Positions 49,848 through 62,313 of a stretch of DNA of 64,000 nucleotides are shown here, one piece after another. The notes under the pieces are model-generated. The model worked only from the letters and a program-made list of their open reading frames with translations. It did no database searches and was not told the origin of the DNA. Numbering within the stretch: position 1 is the stretch's first letter; each line of letters begins with the position of its first letter. This DNA comes from Marsupella aquatica. Lineage: Eukaryota; Marchantiophyta. The stretch spans positions 558,001 to 622,000 of the forward strand of contig OZ316896.1 in the NCBI GenBank assembly GCA_973895155.1, written 5' to 3'. A program made the position numbers and the translations under genes.

Positions 49848-52800
49848 TCAAGACGTTTTGCCTGAAATTTTTAGTAAGGTCATGGCAAATGCTGATAACA
49901 ACAGCAGGGGCATGGCCAGGGGCTTGAGCAGATCTCTTTCCGAGGTGCTGTTAGACGTTGGTTGCAATTGCAGAGGTGGGTTAAGGATTTGAACAGATGG
50001 TAGGCCAAAAGGTAAAAATGCAGCCCATTGTCCCACTGCATAACGAGATTTGCCTGAGTACTTCTTCCCGGGTGCTGTAATCATGGTGATCATGGCACTC
50101 TGCAAAGCATCAGCTACAGACCTCCCGTCCGCAAGTAAATGGTAAAAATCCTTCATAAGTTCTCTGGTGGACGTGTCAGACACTGGCCACAGTGAGAGCA
50201 CTGTGCTTGGGACACCGGCCTGCAGCAGAGCACGTCCAAGACCTGCCACCCCTTCGCCTAAAATTACTCCACTTGCTGTCTGGCAAGCACTGAGCACCAC
50301 CAGTCGTGCCTGAAGCTGCATCTTCAAGATTTCATCTGCACTCAGCACAATTCTATCCGCCAACTCCTTCGAGGTTTCTTCGTACCACCTCACAACCTCA
50401 GTGAAATTTTCGATTGAACGTGTAACAGTTCCATTCTCCAGCAATTGCTCGTTAATATACGCTGGTTCCAAGCCAACCGCACCAGCTACCTTTTCATCAA
50501 CGTCTGAGAAAAGGATTCCCCCCTGTTCATACTTTTCAGTGATTATGCCATGCGTTGCAAAGTGAATAATGAGAGCATCTTTGAGATGTTTGCATATCTC
50601 GTCCTTGGTTGCTCGAGAACCTAGAAATGGGGTGGCAGTCTCGCTGGATTTCAAATTCTTTGACAGAATAGCGGCAACCTCGTTTGCTTCACCCTAGGCA
50701 TCGTTCAGATTTGTTGCATCCTTGTGGGCATTGATACCAACCACGAGCCACTTTATTGGCTTGTTGCTATTTGGTAAATCAAGACCTTTCCCTGGCTGTG
50801 TCAACCTTTTCCGCCCCCACCACAATGAGCATTGCAGCAAGCTTCTGAGACTCCGCATATGAAATTGGACACCTCTGTATCAGGTACCTCTTTTCTCCCT
50901 CGTTCTCTCCATCCATCAAAGCATGAAAAGGAACTCTGAAGAGAACCTGCTAAATTTGCACAAAACATAAGAGCAAAACATAATAATTCTGAGCTTAATC
51001 AAGGAGCTGACTGCATGACGTTGGAAAGCACTAATTCACTACCCTGTAGTCGTTTCAGTAACAGCCAATAACAAGTTCTCATTACTAACCATGTTCTCTG
51101 GACAGCTACAGAAACAGCACACGAAACATTCAATTCGTGACTGGACGTTTTTCAGAACCAGGCACTCTGAATGATAGTTAATTACCTCATGCGGAATGAC
51201 GATGATCTGTTTTGGTTTCTTGAGCCATTTCTCCACAGGTTTGATTAGAAGTTTGTAAAGGAAAGCCAGATTGTTCTCGGCTTCCTGACTTCTACGTGGG
51301 TTAGGAAGTAGCTCTGAGATTGTAGAGGTCACCAACGTAGTTAGTTTTTCCCTGTCAAGATTTCCTCCTTCAAAAGCGACCTCCTTAAACGACAAACGCA
51401 CCATTTTGGGCTTACCCTTGGGTAGGTCCAGCACGAATATCAACAGCCCAAAGTCCGCGCACAGTACATACTCCACCACAGTTGCGGCAGGAAGAGGGCA
51501 CTTAGACAGCAGCACTTGAAGGTTTTTCCAGCTCTCTCGGAAGGACAGGGAGTCAAACTTAGAGGATGCCGTTGCTGTAAGTGCAGCAGCTACTTCTGCG
51601 GACAAGTTGAAGTAGTCACGAACAGATGGGGAGAAGAGGTGCCACTTTTCCACCATCGAGACTCTTGAACGACCTCTTTCGCACCAGACAAGTGCCTCAA
51701 CAACTGATTCGTGCTCTCTCTGCCAGGTGACGCACCAGAGGAGAAGTTCATATGTCTCTTTCTGTTGCTCAAACACTGAAACCCACAATGGACTATAAAA
51801 ACTTAAGGCCACTTGGATTTCAGCATAGTGTTGGGCTGCGATTGAAAAATGTTTTTTGGCCTCCGCAATCTCTGTTTTGCCCCGCTGTTTCATGCGCTCC
51901 TTAGACAATCCCTTTTTGAGGAAGTAACTTCCCTGCAAGTGCTGTACGAAGGCAACTGCTACTCGCCCACTTTCGTCTGCAATCGCCAAAGCTGTTTGGA
52001 GGGAGTCCCACGCTCCTTCCCAACATTCCATCTCAAGATAAACCTCTGCAAATTTCAGTTGAAGAAGAAGAGCCGCCGGGCCCCTATGTAGTTTCCCACT
52101 GAAGTATGTTGTGGCCGTCTTGTACCGTTCGAGAGCCTGGTCCAGATCCTTCCGCTTGTGGTAGAGATTCCCTAAGTTACATTGAACTATTCTCTGACCC
52201 TCCTTGTACCCCAACTCATTGTATATTTCCAAGGCCCTACTGTAGTGCTTTCCAGCTTCTTCAAATTTCAGCTTTGATCTGCCAGCCATTTGCTCTTGCT
52301 TTATATGGCTATCTGGGTTGGAACCTTTTCTCTTCTCTAGTATGGTGAGCCTCATGTGAACGTTACCCAAACCAACCAGCGCTGCCGCTTGCATAAGCAA
52401 GCTCTTAGAGTTTTGCGCGCACCTATAAGCTTCTCTTGCTTCTCTACAAGCTCCTAATGCAAACCACGTATTTCCAGCATAACCAGCTTGCAGTTGACTC
52501 AAAAAGGGTTTAACCTCATCCTTCGTATAAGACATAACACTATTGTGCAAGATTGATTGAACAGTCATTGCCACACAAGGAATATATCTGCCATGCAACT
52601 CTTCATATTCCCTGTCAACACCTTCAACTAGAAGCAAATCCTCTTCAAATTCGGAAAGTTTGAATCCAAATTTATCCTGCCATTGTTTGAATTTCTGCAT
52701 CTCTCCTTTGAATCGTTGCAGCGCTATTTGAAAGAAGATCGTGTCAATATCTCGATCTGCTCTGAAGTGCGAAGGTTCAAGTTTTACGTTTTGTGCCTCT

Positions 52801-53625
52801 GCAATGCGATCCTCTGCCTCTTCCATGTTACCTCGAAAATACGAAATCCAAGCCAATCCTAGCAAACCGCTAAACAAGAGGCTCCTGTTGAAGGCGTGCA
52901 GAGGAGGGTTCCAAGAGCTCAGAGTTTTGATGCACAATGAAAAACTGGTTTTACTGTCGTCAAGCAAACAGCTTGTACTCTGGCCATGAACAGCTGGACT
53001 CTCAAGTAATGCTGCACGTAGCAGTGCGTGCCCTCGATGATTTTTGATGTACAATTCGAGTGGCTTGTTCCGATGACATTCCCAGAGTTCCGATAGTGCA
53101 CTATCAAAATTGCTTACAGCCTCGTAATACCTCTGACATGCCATGGCAGCGAATCCTTCAGACATCCGGTTCTGCACACTTCGCATTCCAGTTCTGTGCT
53201 GACTCAACTTATCCTACACAGATGGAAATTTAAACCCCACTTCATTCAATTAGCAACCTTGCGTTTGCGGAAACCTAGCTAGACTACGTCACACTTTGCA
53301 AGACCAAAGCTGCACTGAAAAAATAAAGAAGGAGCTCCTGGGCGCTTACCGCATCCACCTTCCAACTAGTCCCAAACTCATCCCGCACGGTGTATTTGCG
53401 ACTTTCCGAGTCGGGATCGTCGTAGGACGATGCTGAATGCTGGGAAACATCGTAAGGGGGTGGAGCATGGTAACGCGGGGGAACAATCGTCCAGCACGGC
53501 ATTGCAAGAGCATGCCCACCAGGCTGCCGCTGCAGGGCTGCGCTGGACATGAATCCCTGCATTTGCGAGTGGAGCGCATCAAAATTTTCGTTCGTCTGGC
53601 GCGCGACATCGTGCTTCATGTCCAT
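49848..53625 (-). CDS. TPR-CHAT caspase-like protein; possibly disabled
   Basis: CHAT is a clan CD (caspase-like) peptidase domain, mostly bacterial, often fused to TPRs. Exons: 53350-53625 and 51186-53213 (phase 0), then 49848-50946. The protein starts with a Pro/Gln-rich region (1-90). Next are roughly 500 residues of TPR-like helices (EGFAAMACQRYYEAVSNFDS; GKHYSRALEIYNELGY; LGNLYHKRKDLDQALERYKT). The CHAT domain follows: KQIIVIPHE + VLFRVPFHAL, the histidine in IIHFATHG, and the cysteine in VVLSACQTASG. A hydrophobic C-terminal segment (about 20 residues before LLKISGKTS) suggests a tail anchor. The last exon has one extra base near 50810-50825 and an in-frame TAG at 50694-50696. Treating 50694-50805 as an intron gives one frame of 1,096 residues but drops about 36 CHAT residues. 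Confidence 0.85.
50694..50805 (-). other. lesion-bearing CHAT segment bounded by GT..AG
   Basis: On the minus strand this 112-bp stretch begins GTTGAC and ends CCTAG. Its inside still reads as CHAT protein in one frame (GLDLPNSNKPIKWLVVGINA, HKDATNLNDA), then meets TAG. Upstream coding enters it in another frame. Removing it joins ...VVGAEK to GEANEVAAIL in phase 0. It is either a pseudogene-forming pair of lesions, an assembly error, or coding sequence turned into an intron. Confidence 0.6.
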
Positions 53626-56057
53626 GCCGGCTAGCTACTGTAGCTAGCTAGCATCTGCCACAGCACTCCCAGGCACTGCACTGAAGGAAACGCATGCCAA
53701 CCAACAAGAGGAAATCTCAACTTTGAGCAAATTTGCGATGTCGTCACGGACATAGAGGAGGAAGGAACATAGGTTGGTCGAGCTCAGCACGTTTCGCTTG
53801 TAGATTATGCAGGCAATGAGCCAGGTGATTATGGAAATAGATAACTAAACTGACTTGTCAGAACACAAATAAATCAAAGGAACGACAGCGACGAAAGATT
53901 GGAACCCCGACCTAGTATATACGTTACAGTCTGGGAGTTGCAAATTGCAAAAGGCCACGCAAATTTATGCACTCAATCTAGGATCAGGTCGGGGGGATGG
54001 TCAGTCACTTAATTACGTTGGAGATCTCCCGGAAATGAAGTCGTGTGGTTTTTCTCGATGTGTGTCGTCCTCCAAATTAAAACTCCCTACCGTAAACCAC
54101 GAAATTGGGTCACGGAGTACGGTTGCACAACAGCGGATAGAATAGTGCTCCACTAGATCCAGGACAAGGGAAAGAAATATGCGGAATTATTTTGGGTTTA
54201 GCGTAAGGGTCTCACGCAAAGGTATCGCAGGGTTCACGCCATCGCTCTACTCTCAGCGAAAGGTCTCCCAGACTGCCCGTGAACCCGGATCAACCCCAGT
54301 GACTTTGCGTCTCTCCCGAGGATGCAGTACACTGTGGCATCCAAATTACTCAGATGGGGTGAATAATAGTCCTATCTCTTCTCTTTTAAAAAATTCGGCT
54401 ACTGTTCGTCATTAATCTCGACTTGAGTAGGTGGTTTCACAGATTAACAAAGAATGAACCCGGCGAGGACACATTGTCTACGAGAAATCTTTTGGGTGCT
54501 GACTCTTGAATGACGGAGGGAAGTATTGTTGACAATGTCTTGCATGTATGAGCAATTGGTGAAAACGTATTCGCTTCACCAACCTATTTCCATCTAAATT
54601 TCAATTGATGTAGTGCAATGAAAGTATTGTTGAAATCGATATTGTTTCCAAACGGTACACATTTGATTTGTTCCGGCTCTATCTTTTTGAGGCTCACTGA
54701 GATCGCATCCCACAATAACGATTCCTCCAACCTTCTATGTGCCAGGTCTCATGATCGACTTGGTCGGTTTGGGTTCGCTAGACTGCCTGGTGTATTTCTT
54801 GAATAGCAAAACAAGAAAAGACTGACAAGAAAGTATAATTTGTTCAGAAAAGAAAACAGGACGGAGAGACCACACGATGCGAAATCACGATGGAAAGACC
54901 ATCAGGAAACCAGGAACGATGAAAACATTATATATTTCAAAGCATTGAATCTTATATCCATGACAGGATCGACTGCGTACAGGAAGTGTAGTTGGTTGTC
55001 CACAAAACATCCGTTGGCTCCAATTGACTACGTAAACCATTTCAGGACGAAGAACTGCGAAACTTTCCCAAACCCTCGGGCCCCCGCTTGAGCAACCGAG
55101 ACTAACATAACTAACACTACAGCATCACATAAATCGTAATAAATTCCAGGAATAGCGTTAGCGCCTTTCAATGTTAATCTAAGCACTAGCGTCACTAGCG
55201 TTAAGAGTCTAAGGGCGGTCACAATTTAGAAGAATTGTGAGGTAGTGATGAGCAACTGAGCAGGATTGACGAACTGACAGAATGATACTACATGCCATAT
55301 CACTTGATGCAGTGCAACCCTACCGTTAAAAGGTGGGAAACACATTGTCTCAATGCCTCTCACAAAGCATCAAACAGATCAACGTTGGTCACGCAATCCC
55401 CAAACCCAACAAAGGTAGTTCAAATCAACGAAGGAGCCTTGGGACGGAGAAGTGAAGATGACCAGAACGCTTATGAATTTCGAACCAGAACCAGAAACAC
55501 ATCATCTTTTCAAGAGTGTAACGCAAAAAACTGCACCACAAAGAAGTACTCAACCAAGGGTTCAACTCCAATAAGACCACGACCTTCACAAATATCTGAC
55601 TCTCGATCGGAGAAAATGCAGAGGTAAATTTCGAGAAGCAGTGCTGAAAAAGTTAGCTGTCGAAGCGGTATTAATGGAACTTTGACATTGAACTTTTCCT
55701 TTTCCTTTTCTTTCAGTGTGAACCATCTCAATCTCTTGACATGGGCTTCTATAGACTGACATTGTAGGATTACTAATTACCGTAATGTTGAAAGCTTCAC
55801 CATCCTATAATTCATCAAAAGGAGCTCCTAGTCTTGGTTTCTTTCCAGAAGAAGATAACTTTCTCTAATCGCTAGGGTACTGAGTATGTCTCAAATACCT
55901 GCCCGAAAAACAACCTAGTTAAATTCGTATAATATCTCCATAGATGAATACTGAAACGTACACAGCGCATTGTTAATGAACTGCATACCACAAGGCTTAT
56001 CTTAGTGAGTGCCCAGATCACTGCTAAACCTAGACTTGCCTGTGATAATGCCATATG
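53626..56057. other. intergenic between CHAT and DUF900 genes
   Basis: A short inverted repeat, gctagctac-tg-tagctagc, lies at about 53629-53648, just upstream of the CHAT start codon. No other feature is recognised. The open frames here are short. Confidence 0.4.
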
Positions 56058-58200
56058 TCAGCCGTTTCTCTGATGTCTACGCCATTTGAGCTCGTTGAAT
56101 GCGTGGAATGTTATTCGCGAGTGCTTTATCTCGTGCAACTTCTGTCGACTACTGGCAGGTATCCTCTTTGTTAACAGAACCTGAAGGTCTTCAATAACTT
56201 CGGGAACATTGCCGTAGTAGGAGTGGCTCAAGGCACTAATATCCATGCCAGATGCGTCGACCACATCATGACTCGCGACATTAGGATCTGCCTCAAGGAA
56301 ACTACGAGTATCACCCAGACGACGTTTGAAGTTGTGAACATATTTTGAGGCAGCGAGGGCCCAGTCATCAGTTGAGCAATACACAGTTAGATGAGGTGGT
56401 GAGTACTCCAGAGAAGACATCGCATTAGAATTCGTTGTAGCACTTTCATTGGAATTGGGGGCGTCCGATTCTGAGGAGAACATCGATCCTTCGCTCATTT
56501 TCTTTACCAACTTCTCAAAGGTGCTGTGCCTTTCATCGGCTGCAGCAAAGATTATCTGGGATAGACGGCAGCGAGGACGAGGGAACTTCTGTCCTTCATG
56601 CAGCATGTCTAGAGCTTTGATGAGAGCACGATTGCCCATGCTGTGAGCCAGAATATGGACTCTTGGCGCGTCCACCTGCACCAGACAGAGGGGTCCACGC
56701 TCAACATATACAGCACATCTCGTGATGATTTAAGCCTCATAGTTATTCAAGCATTCAATGAAAATTCTCAAACCCGGAAGAGAAAAATGAACGACACCTA
56801 GGATGACAAAGAGTGTGCAAGTGGGACATCCGAACAGCATAGACGACGAGTATATTCACCTGGTGCATAATAGACAGCAGAAAGCTTTGGAGGTAACTAG
56901 CTGTTTTCTCGACAGTTGTCTCATCATGGCTGTATCCATACAGTCTTCCCTGCGATGACCAACTGTAAGCTATCACAGCTCCCTGGAAACGTAGGTCATA
57001 CTTCAACTGTGCCGCTCGCTTAAGGGCCCCATTGTGACTGACATTGTAGCCATGAATAAATATTAGCAAGTCGCCCCGCGACTCGCCCTGCAGCAAGTCG
57101 CGGTTCACGCTACTCAAAAACTCTGTTCTGTTCCCTCTCATCTTTGTATCCACGGACAAAATCACCACGTGCTTTAAAGGACTAGATTCTTCACGCGAAT
57201 GTGGAGCCTCCATGGCACCAACCGTGTGGGTGTGTGGGATGCCAATTTCTGCAACTCCAAAATGTAATGGAGACACTCCAGGAAGCTCAGCAGTATCAGC
57301 AATTGAGTGGTCACTGTTTGATTCATCATGTTCTGAAATTGTCCTTCTAGAGATCTCACCTGTGTAATCGCCATCCTCTGTAACCTGCCTATCAGTTGCA
57401 TAGAAAACTTTTACGACATCATATGTCTTAATCACGGGCTTAATCAATACTAGTTCTTGGATACGACGATGTGACCTATGAATCTTAGCGTCAACCGAGA
57501 AGTCCTCCTGCTGCAACCCCGTCTGCAACTCGGCTAAAAGTAGATGAATGGCATGAAGGCAGCTCCTCGTCAGATCTTCCTGTAGCTCTTTGTCATTGTT
57601 TTCTGCATCGAAAAACCTGCGTTCCTCCTCGACTTTTTCTCCGAGTAACGCATCCCATGTTTGTCCAGCTTTCGGGAGATAACCCTCTAGAATGGACGCC
57701 CCACCGGGTACTTTTTGTAAGCATGTCACAAGTTCTGCGTCGATCTCCTTAGTGACTTTCTTGAATTCATCGTGCAACTGTACATTTCCTTCAAGTCTGG
57801 CCAATTTCTGCACATAACAACGGCACGGCAGTCCGGTCTCTCTCACTACTACCAAATAAATTGGAACGGTAAGCGACGCAATCCACTCAGATTGACGAAT
57901 TTCGCACCTAAACATGACAAGAATCGTTAATATTCTGAAGATACATACCTCGCTTATACACTTTAGAGTCTCCACGAGCTTGCCGCAGAAATCTTCCCAG
58001 TCTTCAGGCTCCACGGCATCTATTAGCTTCCCAAGATTCTCCTGCAACGCGAGAATGAGAAAGAAACGAGGCAAGAGAAGGTTGCAGTCACTTTGTCTTC
58101 GAGGTTTTGCTCGCCAAGCCGCTGTGACCGCTGCCCCGATGACAGCCCCAATGGCAGTCCCGATAAGAGTCGAAGCCGTGGGCAAGGATGGTGGTGCCAT
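56058..58200 (-). CDS. DUF900-type alpha/beta hydrolase, membrane-anchored
   Basis: Serine esterase/lipase-like protein of the DUF900 family, better known from bacteria. Two exons, phase 0: 56860-58200 and 56058-56675, 652 residues. An N-terminal glycine-zipper membrane segment (STLIGTAIGAVIGAAVTAAW) is followed by about 200 mostly helical residues without a known domain. Then comes the hydrolase core: VVKVFYATDRQ, DLLIFIHGYNVSHNGALKRA (oxyanion hole), GAVIAYSWSSQGRLYGY, the nucleophile serine in VHILAHSMGNRAL, LTVYCSTDDWALAAS, and the histidine in ISALSHSYYG. I chose ATG at 58200. The frame stays open upstream to a TTCAG acceptor-like site at about 58280, so a further 5' exon is possible. 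A GTATGT..TTTAG stretch of 41 bp (57908-57948) inside the first exon looks like an intron, but removing it creates a stop, so I kept it as coding. Substrate unknown. Confidence 0.85.
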
Positions 58201-59339
58201 ATCATTACTCGGATCTGAACACGGTTGGCAATATTTTGGCAAACTACTCACTGTAGATGACGAGGAGTCAGACGATCCTGAAGAAAACCGATTAGGTGCT
58301 TACAGCTAATAGAATACTTCAATCTCAATTAAATCTACTCTCATGCATCCATCCAGGCTGCGTGTGTGATCGATCAAGTAAAAATTGACAATTGGTGTTG
58401 TTCTCTTGGCGCGCTAGCTTGAGCCGGTATGCAGGCTCAAGCATCAAACTCTGACAAAGGGTTGACCTATCAACCTGAGTCGGCCATTTGGGCGATCGTT
58501 GCGTCAGCTTGAAATCATGCTCGTGATGTCTACGGGGCACCCACCTCGTTGCCTGGGGCACACAAATTATTATTTTTAATAGAATACAATGAAATCTCGA
58601 TGTCTACGACATCACCGTTACTGTCTATTACATTGCTGGCTCTTCATAATACTAACTACAGTAGAGGTCGTCAGTCAGCACTCAGGATTGCCCCTAGGTA
58701 CGTACAGTGGGAGTATGACTTGGAGCTCAGTGCAGGGAAGAGACTAAGAGAGACAACTAGCTGCGCGGTACTGTGCAGGACTATTGGTGCACAACGAGCT
58801 CCGTCACTGATTTAAAGAAACTATCGAAGTTTATCATGGAATGGAGCGATATCCTACACAATATATGTCATATATTTTGATGTGCAATTACCGGACCCCA
58901 AGAAATCCAGAGTCAGCTTGTGGCCTGGTGGCCTGGTGCTGTGCAGCTGGGGCCGGACACATGCATACAATTATTAAACTCCCAGGTACTCGAGTATGGG
59001 CAGTGGCATGCACCAGTGTGGGCTGTGGGGCCAACTCGAGTGTGGGAAGTGGCATGCACCAGTGGGGCCAATATTAATGAAGGCACCCTACCGGCCTACC
59101 ATGCACGAGTCCGATGCGTGCTGGGCAGGTGCACGTCGGACTTGATATTGGGTCGGGCGGTGAATGTCCGTCGAGGGAGCGCCAACGATCCAAGTAATCA
59201 GGTGTGTTGCAGAAGTGCAGCCCTTGCAAAGAGTCGTGTGTCGAGTTCTGTCATGAAATGTGTGTCGAGTTCTGTCATGAAATGGCGACATGGATGACAT
59301 AATTATACGTACAAGAAATGTGAGGACTCTCAAGTCGAC
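58201..59339. other. upstream of the hydrolase; small tandem duplications
   Basis: No gene seen. Two short duplications: gtggcatgcaccagtg(t)gg about 45 bp apart (59005 and 59050), and gtgtgtcgagttctgtcatg repeated back to back at 59234-59281. Confidence 0.6.
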
Positions 59340-60690
59340 ATGTACACAGTCAACACCCGAGTTCTCTCTTTTGCCTCGAAAAAAACCAATTGAAATTCAT
59401 TCAAAAAGCCAACATACAATGGGGGTGGCCCACAAAGGGGGTCGGCACCCAGGTGGACCCGGAGGTCATTAAGCCACAAAAGGCCGGGGGGGCGGGGCCG
59501 GCACCAGGGAAGAAGCAATCCCAGAACGGGAGCTAAACAAGAAATTTAACAACTACAGAAGGAGCGGCAAAACCCCCAAAGACCGGCCAGTGAACAGGGA
59601 ACCGGCAAGGTACCCATCAGTGGATCCGTGATAGAGTCGCAAAAAACTATCGGCCTAACCTGCAGCAAAGCTCCCCAACCTGAACACATATGTGATTCAT
59701 GGCGGACGTGGGGGAACTGGCGGCACTTGGAGTATCTCCTCATGGATATCCCACAGCCCAGCCCAGGTCCCATAGTTGACATACATGTCATTGAACGCAT
59801 TTGCAAAAGAGGACTTGCCAGACTGAATTCTGGACTTGTGATTAGACCAATCCCGTCGGAGGTACACACTGAGGCGATGCCAAGACAACTGAATTACTGT
59901 CCTAGCCTTCGATCTAGTAAGTTTGATGCAATGGGAGTTGCGGTCCTTCCAAATGTACCAGCAAGTAATGGCCCGAAGGGTATGACATAATTTCCCTGGT
60001 ACATCCAAAAAATCAGGCAGAGGGGCCCCAACAAAAATGTGAGCCGGTTGGAGTTGAATGTTGCTGTTGCTGGTGGGTCATTCAGTCAGAACATTCAAGG
60101 TCATGAATGGGGTCCTGCATAAGATTGCTACATCAGCCCCCCCATCAGACACAACCTTACATCGTGTGGTGACCAGATCCCACATGACCACTGGCCCCCA
60201 TCACTTGCGCATTGGGCGACCAACCAATCTATTGGCTATGCTACTCCAATATGAATGGAAGGACGGAACTCCATTCCTGGAGACTAACACTGCTCATCTC
60301 AGGGAGATCCAGGGCCCACTTAGGACAACAACTCACAAGGCGGTAAGGAAGTGGGCAATTCAACTGAATTGGACCCCCAACCTGAAGATGTTGTGGGCTA
60401 ATACTTGGATTCCTTACAGGCTGCGAATGAGAATTGTTTCTTATGGCAATTAATCTACAGGATACCAGCTACGCATCACTGGCGCCTACTGACTCTTCCA
60501 CCGACGGATCCCGACACATGGTGCACTAGGTGTACTCTTAATCAGCACGAAGACCTGGTTCACTGCATTTGGAGTTGCCCTGTCTCTGAATCGGTCTGGT
60601 CATGGGTCCAATACGTTCTACAGAAGGCGGCAAACACCGGAGGTCTCTCGAATTGTGTGTTCGGCTTCGGTCCATCTTTAAATCAATGAC
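59340..60690 (-). mobile_element. L1-like LINE remnant with 5' inversion
   Basis: The minus strand from about 60056 down to 59697 encodes the C-terminal tail of a LINE reverse transcriptase protein (PDFLDVPGKLCHTLRAITCW, YIWKDRNSHCI, WHRLSVYLRRDW). Its 3' untranslated part ends near 59370 with a TTTTTTCGAGGCAAAAG-type terminus. Immediately next to it, on the plus strand at 60058-60689, are the preceding parts of the same protein: a linker, YRLRMR ... FLWQLIYRIPATHHWR, and a zf-RVT zinc finger (WCTRCTLNQHEDLVHCIWSC, then WSWVQ). Sense tail plus inverted upstream segment is the twin-priming arrangement. A frameshift at about 60425 and loss of the rest of the reverse transcriptase show the copy is dead. 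Confidence 0.75.
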
Positions 60691-60817
60691 TTCCAATTTC
60701 CATCCTATTTTCTAATATAAATTGGGGTAGCTTTTGAATGGGGAAAGTAGGAACGAAATGCGTATTTTGGTCTATAGTTGTTTCGGATTTGCGTGCCCAA
60801 AATTCAATTCACAGGAA

Positions 60818-60963
60818 AATCATCACTCACGGGAAAAAGGAACTTATGGATTGTACTCAAAGATCAGGCCGATAATGAAACGGGTGATCTAATCATCACT
60901 CGCGGGAAAAGGAACTTATGGATTGTACTCGAAGATCCGGCCGATAATGAAACGGGTGATCAG
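60818..60963 (+). repeat. 73-bp tandem repeat, two copies
   Basis: aatcatcactc(a/g)cgggaaaa ... gataatgaaacgggtgatc begins at 60818 and 60891. The copies differ at only a few positions and by one A in an A-run, so the duplication is recent. Confidence 0.92.
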
Positions 60964-61213
60964 ATTTCATTTGGCACATGCAAACATAGGTTTTGAAGGT
61001 TGTTCTGATTTCTATCAGAGCTGCCTCGAAAAGTGACTCGAAATTGGAAAATCGTAGGTTGTGCTAAGTGACGGCAATGTTGGTGAGTTCGATGCACTAC
61101 GGAAGTACAGATCCATGTTTCGCTGGAATCAAGATATGTGGCCGCAATGTCAGATCGTGGTTGCCTCCAGACTCTGACAGAAACCACACCTGAAAATAAG
61201 TTCCCAAACTCAG

Positions 61214-61400
61214 CGATTTTCTACTGATGACGGGCTCCACAACTCCACAACCCTCAAATGTAACTAGTACTTATCAGTTTCTACAGATGAAGAGCTCCAC
61301 TGTTCCACAACCCTCAAATGTAACTAGTACTTATCAGTTTCTACCGAGGAAGAGCTCCACTGCTCCACCAGCCGACAACCCTGAAATGTAACTTGACTAG
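61214..61400 (+). repeat. 60-bp tandem repeat, three copies
   Basis: tttctac(t/a/c)ga(t/g)ga then gagctccac ... accct(c/g)aaatgtaact recurs with a 60-bp period (ctac at 61221, 61281, 61341). The last copy carries an 8-9 bp insertion (agccgac). Confidence 0.9.
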
Positions 61401-62302
61401 TCCCGTGCACGCTTGCAGTAATTGCAGACGACTGCCTTCCAATTCAAGATGTTCATACCATATTCAAATACAATCTACCTTGTCTAAGTGCAGACTAGAC
61501 ATCCCAAAGCTGCACTTATCCACGGTATGTACTATGTCATAAGTCCAAGAGATATCGTTTGTGCATTTCTCCATATGTGCATATTACACTATCCAATAAG
61601 TGCATGTAGAACATATCCATTTCCTCATATGTCTGGTCAGGCTATGCACATTGGACTCCTCTACCCAGAACCCTCATTGTGCATGATTCAATTGGATAAG
61701 TGGATGAAACTACCATATGTAGCTTACTGGTTGCACTTATGAATATTTGAACCGTATGTGTAGCAGTAATTGATGAATACATGTGCACTCTTATAGATAG
61801 AAATGCACTTATGAATTTGTCATTTAGTGATTGGCTGAACTATGTGATGGGGGACCAAAAATGTCCCCAAGATACTTTTGTTGTGCAATACATGCCAATA
61901 CATGGACTGCAATATTGGACTTCTTTACAATTTCTTCTTGTATTGTGTACAGTATTTGTATTTAGGCCAGATCATGATGGCAGAGGAAAAGAGAACATTT
62001 AATGCTTTGTCTTTTGTGCTTACTTCATTCTTTTGTTTTTATTCACTTTGTTTGTTTTTAGGTAAGATATATTTAATACTTGCTATTTTAAAGTTCAGCC
62101 TAATGTCCCGCCTCCCCCACGTGATCTGATGCCCTACTGGGAGTCTGGGAATTAAGGTGAAGTCCTTTGCTCTTCAAGGGCAAGCGACTTATGTCATAAG
62201 ACATAAGCTGATAAGGTCGTAAGTTTCCTGGAAGGTGAGATGATGTGCTCCGTTTTTCAACGTTCCATTCTAGCTAAGGATGCAATCATAGAGAAATCTT
62301 TG
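61401..62302. other. intergenic, nothing recognised
   Basis: AT-rich sequence with short frames only. tgcacttat(g/c) occurs several times but without regular spacing. Confidence 0.4.
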
Positions 62303-62313
62303 TTTAATACCCT

